Source: Antarctobacter sediminis
GTDB taxonomy: Bacteria > Pseudomonadota > Alphaproteobacteria > Rhodobacterales > Rhodobacteraceae
Assembly (NCBI RefSeq): GCF_019218285.1
Contig: NZ_JAHUZG010000006.1
Location: 1-64,000 of the forward strand
Direction of reading: 5' to 3'
DNA: 64,000 bases
Under the pieces are notes generated by a model that worked only from the letters and a program-made list of their open reading frames with translations, did not search any database and was not told the origin of the DNA. The position numbers were made by a program, and so were the translations under genes. Below, one piece after another: positions 61,970-64,000 of this stretch. Each line of letters begins with the position of its first letter. Position 1 is the stretch's first letter.

Positions 61970-64000
61970 ATGCGCACTTCGTTTTCCAATCTGCCCCTGA
62001 CAGGGGTCAAAGTGGTCGATTTCGGACAGTACATCGCCGGGCCTGCCGTGGCGATGTTGCTGGGGGACCTGGGCGCGACGGTCGTGCATATCGATCCGCC
62101 GGACGGGCCGATGTGGGATAGCCCCGCCAACGCGACCCTGATGCGCAACAAGCTGATCCTGAACCTTGACCTGAAGTCCGAGGACGGCCTGGTCAAGGCC
62201 CGGGCGCTCTGTGCAGAGGCCGACATCATCGTCGAGAATTTCCGCCCCGGCAAACTGGCCGCGCTGGGCATCGACTTTGCCGCCATGCGAAAGGAGCGTC
62301 CCGAACTCATCACTATATCTATCCCGGGCTTTGCCTCGAACGACATGGAGCGCCGCGAGCAGCGGGCCTTTGAAAGCGTGGTCGCCGCGAGTTCCGGTGT
62401 CTTCACTGACATGGGGCTGAACCGGGTGCTGATGGGCTTGAACCCGTCGTTCTCGCCACTGCCGCTGTCGTCGGCCTATGCCTCGCAGATCGCGGCCTCC
62501 GCCACGGTACTTGCTTTGCAGTCGCGGCAGTTGACGGGCCTGGGTGACCAGATCGAGGTGCCGCTGGCTGCGGCGGTGATGGAGGGGCTGTGCTACAACT
62601 CCATCAAGGTGTCGGACATGCCGGAACGCTACCTGACCCAGCGGGAGCTGGAGATCGAGCGTCGCCGGATCGAAGGGCTGCCGATGAACGTGTCCTACGA
62701 GGACCTGCAAGAACTGCTCGACCCGTTCTTCCGCAGCTACATGTGCAAGGACGGGCGTATGTTCTACGTCGTCTGCCCCAGCCACAAACACCACGCGCGC
62801 CGCTGTCTGGAGGTTCTGGGGCTCTATGATGAGATGATCGATGAGGGGTTGCGGGAAGAGGACGACACCTACAAGCCGCAGTCGGAATGGGTATCCGATA
62901 CCTCGCTGGGCGTCTATCCTATGCCGAAGTTCTGGGCCGACAAGATCGCCGCGCGGATGAAAGAGGTGTTCATGACCCGCACCTCGCATGAATGGAAGCG
63001 CATGTTCGGACGGGCGGGCATTCCTGGCGCGCCGCAACGCTGGTTGCAGGAATGGATCAACGATGAATACGCCGAGACATCCGGCCTGATGATTGACGTT
63101 TGGGATCCGGAGTTCGGGGAAATGACCCAACCCGGCCCCGTTGTCTGGATGGAGGAAAGTGGAGAAGAGGCACTGAACCCGACCCCGCGCCGCTGGGTCG
63201 AGTTCGAGGAGGCGCTGAAGGTGCTGCGCAAGCTGCGCACCGACGTTCCCGACCCGGAAGAAGGCATCGCGCAAGAGGGATGGCTGTCCGGTGTCCGCGT
63301 CTTGGACATGTGCAACGTGATCGCCGGCCCGCATTCGGCCAGCTATCTGGCGCGTTTCGGGGCCGAGGTCATCAAGCTGGACCCTGCCACGCCGTTGTAT
63401 GACAGCTGGAACACCGTGATCTACGGGCTGAGCCAAGGACGGGGCAAGAAATCCATTCTGGCCGACATCAAGTCGGAACATGGGCGAAAGGTCTTTGAAG
63501 ACCTTGTAAAGTCGGTCGATGTCATCTTTTGGAACGCGCCGGACAGCCAGATTCGTCGGATGGGATTGGACGCCGAAAGCCTCCGCAAGCTGAACCCCGA
63601 GGCGATTTTCTGCAAGCTCGACTGTTTCAGCGGTGTCCGTCGCGGAACACGCACCGATTACATCGGCTATGACGACCTTGTGCAGGCCACAACCGGCATC
63701 ATGCTGCGGTTTGGCGGTGCCATGGATCGTCCCGAAGAACATGCGCATGTGGGTACGATCGACGTGATGTGTGGCTTTGGCGGCGCTTTGGCCGTGGCCT
63801 CCGCCCTGTATCAGAAGCATCGCTTTGGGCGGATCGGGCGCGGGCGCACCTCGCTGTCGGCCAACAGTGGGTTGTTGCAGGTGCCTTTTGCCTATGACTA
63901 TCGCGGGCGCGGCCTGTTCGATGAGCCGTCAGGGCCAGAAGTCAACGGATATGACTCGCTCAGCCGCTTCTACAGCACGGCATCTGGCGTCTACATCCTG
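61970..64000 (+). CDS. Tandem-domain class III CoA-transferase, DddD-like (cut by window end)
   Basis: At least 677 residues, still open at the window edge. Two CaiB/BaiF domains: LTGVKVVDFGQYIAGPAVAM starts the first and LSGVRVLDMCNVIAGPHSAS (about residue 440) the second. The second domain keeps the catalytic Asp in IGYDDLVQATTGIM (about residue 568), whereas the matching part of the first reads AFESVVAASSG, with Glu. DddD, the DMSP lyase that makes 3-hydroxypropionyl-CoA and DMS, has this layout of about 830 residues with its key Asp in the second half. GGGAGGAACC precedes the ATG. Substrate is inferred. Confidence 0.7.
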   Translation, partial: MRTSFSNLPLTGVKVVDFGQYIAGPAVAMLLGDLGATVVHIDPPDGPMWDSPANATLMRNKLILNLDLKSEDGLVKARALCAEADIIVENFRPGKLAALGIDFAAMRKERPELITISIPGFASNDMERREQRAFESVVAASSGVFTDMGLNRVLMGLNPSFSPLPLSSAYASQIAASATVLALQSRQLTGLGDQIEVPLAAAVMEGLCYNSIKVSDMPERYLTQRELEIERRRIEGLPMNVSYEDLQELLDPFFRSYMCKDGRMFYVVCPSHKHHARRCLEVLGLYDEMIDEGLREEDDTYKPQSEWVSDTSLGVYPMPKFWADKIAARMKEVFMTRTSHEWKRMFGRAGIPGAPQRWLQEWINDEYAETSGLMIDVWDPEFGEMTQPGPVVWMEESGEEALNPTPRRWVEFEEALKVLRKLRTDVPDPEEGIAQEGWLSGVRVLDMCNVIAGPHSASYLARFGAEVIKLDPATPLYDSWNTVIYGLSQGRGKKSILADIKSEHGRKVFEDLVKSVDVIFWNAPDSQIRRMGLDAESLRKLNPEAIFCKLDCFSGVRRGTRTDYIGYDDLVQATTGIMLRFGGAMDRPEEHAHVGTIDVMCGFGGALAVASALYQKHRFGRIGRGRTSLSANSGLLQVPFAYDYRGRGLFDEPSGPEVNGYDSLSRFYSTASGVYIL

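Overview
The window is high-GC alphaproteobacterial DNA, most likely from a marine Rhodobacterales/Roseobacter-clade species. This rests on gene content: BetA-type choline dehydrogenase, a Suv3-like helicase/S4 protein/FdxA/CarD gene order, ligase-associated exonuclease, FolE2, a SAM-II riboswitch before the MetZ gene, a DUF1127/CCUCCUCCC small-RNA locus and DMSP-type genes. No species call is possible from the sequence alone.

Layout. 1-15.8 kb: housekeeping and accessory genes (BetA, secreted nuclease, glutathione peroxidase, endonuclease V-like protein, M19 dipeptidase, two PAN-like small secreted proteins, oligoendopeptidase F, amidohydrolase, outer-membrane protein, DNA ligase plus exonuclease, aldolase, lipase-like hydrolase with an SCP2 partner). 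15.8-33.5 kb: TPR protein, Suv3-like helicase, S4 protein, ferredoxin, CarD, K+/H+ antiporter, SAM-II riboswitch and metZ, folE2, trkH, a ThDP enzyme and valS. 33.7-35.3 kb: a low-GC HEPN-like gene, then a minus-strand locus in which a DUF1127 gene is followed by eleven hairpins whose loops carry CUCCUCCC or CUCCUCCUCCC, closed by an intrinsic terminator. 35.5-40.8 kb: Mrp/ApbC, holB-tmk-dac, SPOR lipoprotein. 41.0-46.7 kb: tRNA-Ser(UGA) followed by a decayed island with prophage-type genes (AlpA-like, DUF1376, small terminase) and two broken transposases. 46.7-59.2 kb: a 6-deoxysugar (probably L-fucose or a relative) uptake and oxidation locus made of two divergent operons with a LacI-type regulator and two operator-like repeats between them. 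59.2-64 kb: LysR regulator, GMC flavoprotein and a tandem-domain CoA-transferase that resembles the DMSP lyase/CoA-transferase DddD, cut by the window end.

How parts work together. The sugar locus has an ABC importer, a mutarotase, a Gfo/Idh/MocA and an SDR dehydrogenase, a lactonase, two enolase-superfamily dehydratases, a dihydrodipicolinate-synthase-like aldolase and an FAH-family diketo-acid hydrolase, which together can take a sugar to pyruvate plus a C3 product without phosphorylation. The last three genes could convert DMSP to DMS and 3-hydroxypropionate and oxidise the latter. The small-RNA array is the most distinctive structure: it looks like an expanded version of the CcsR1-4 locus described in Rhodobacter sphaeroides, with five two-hairpin units and a terminal half unit.
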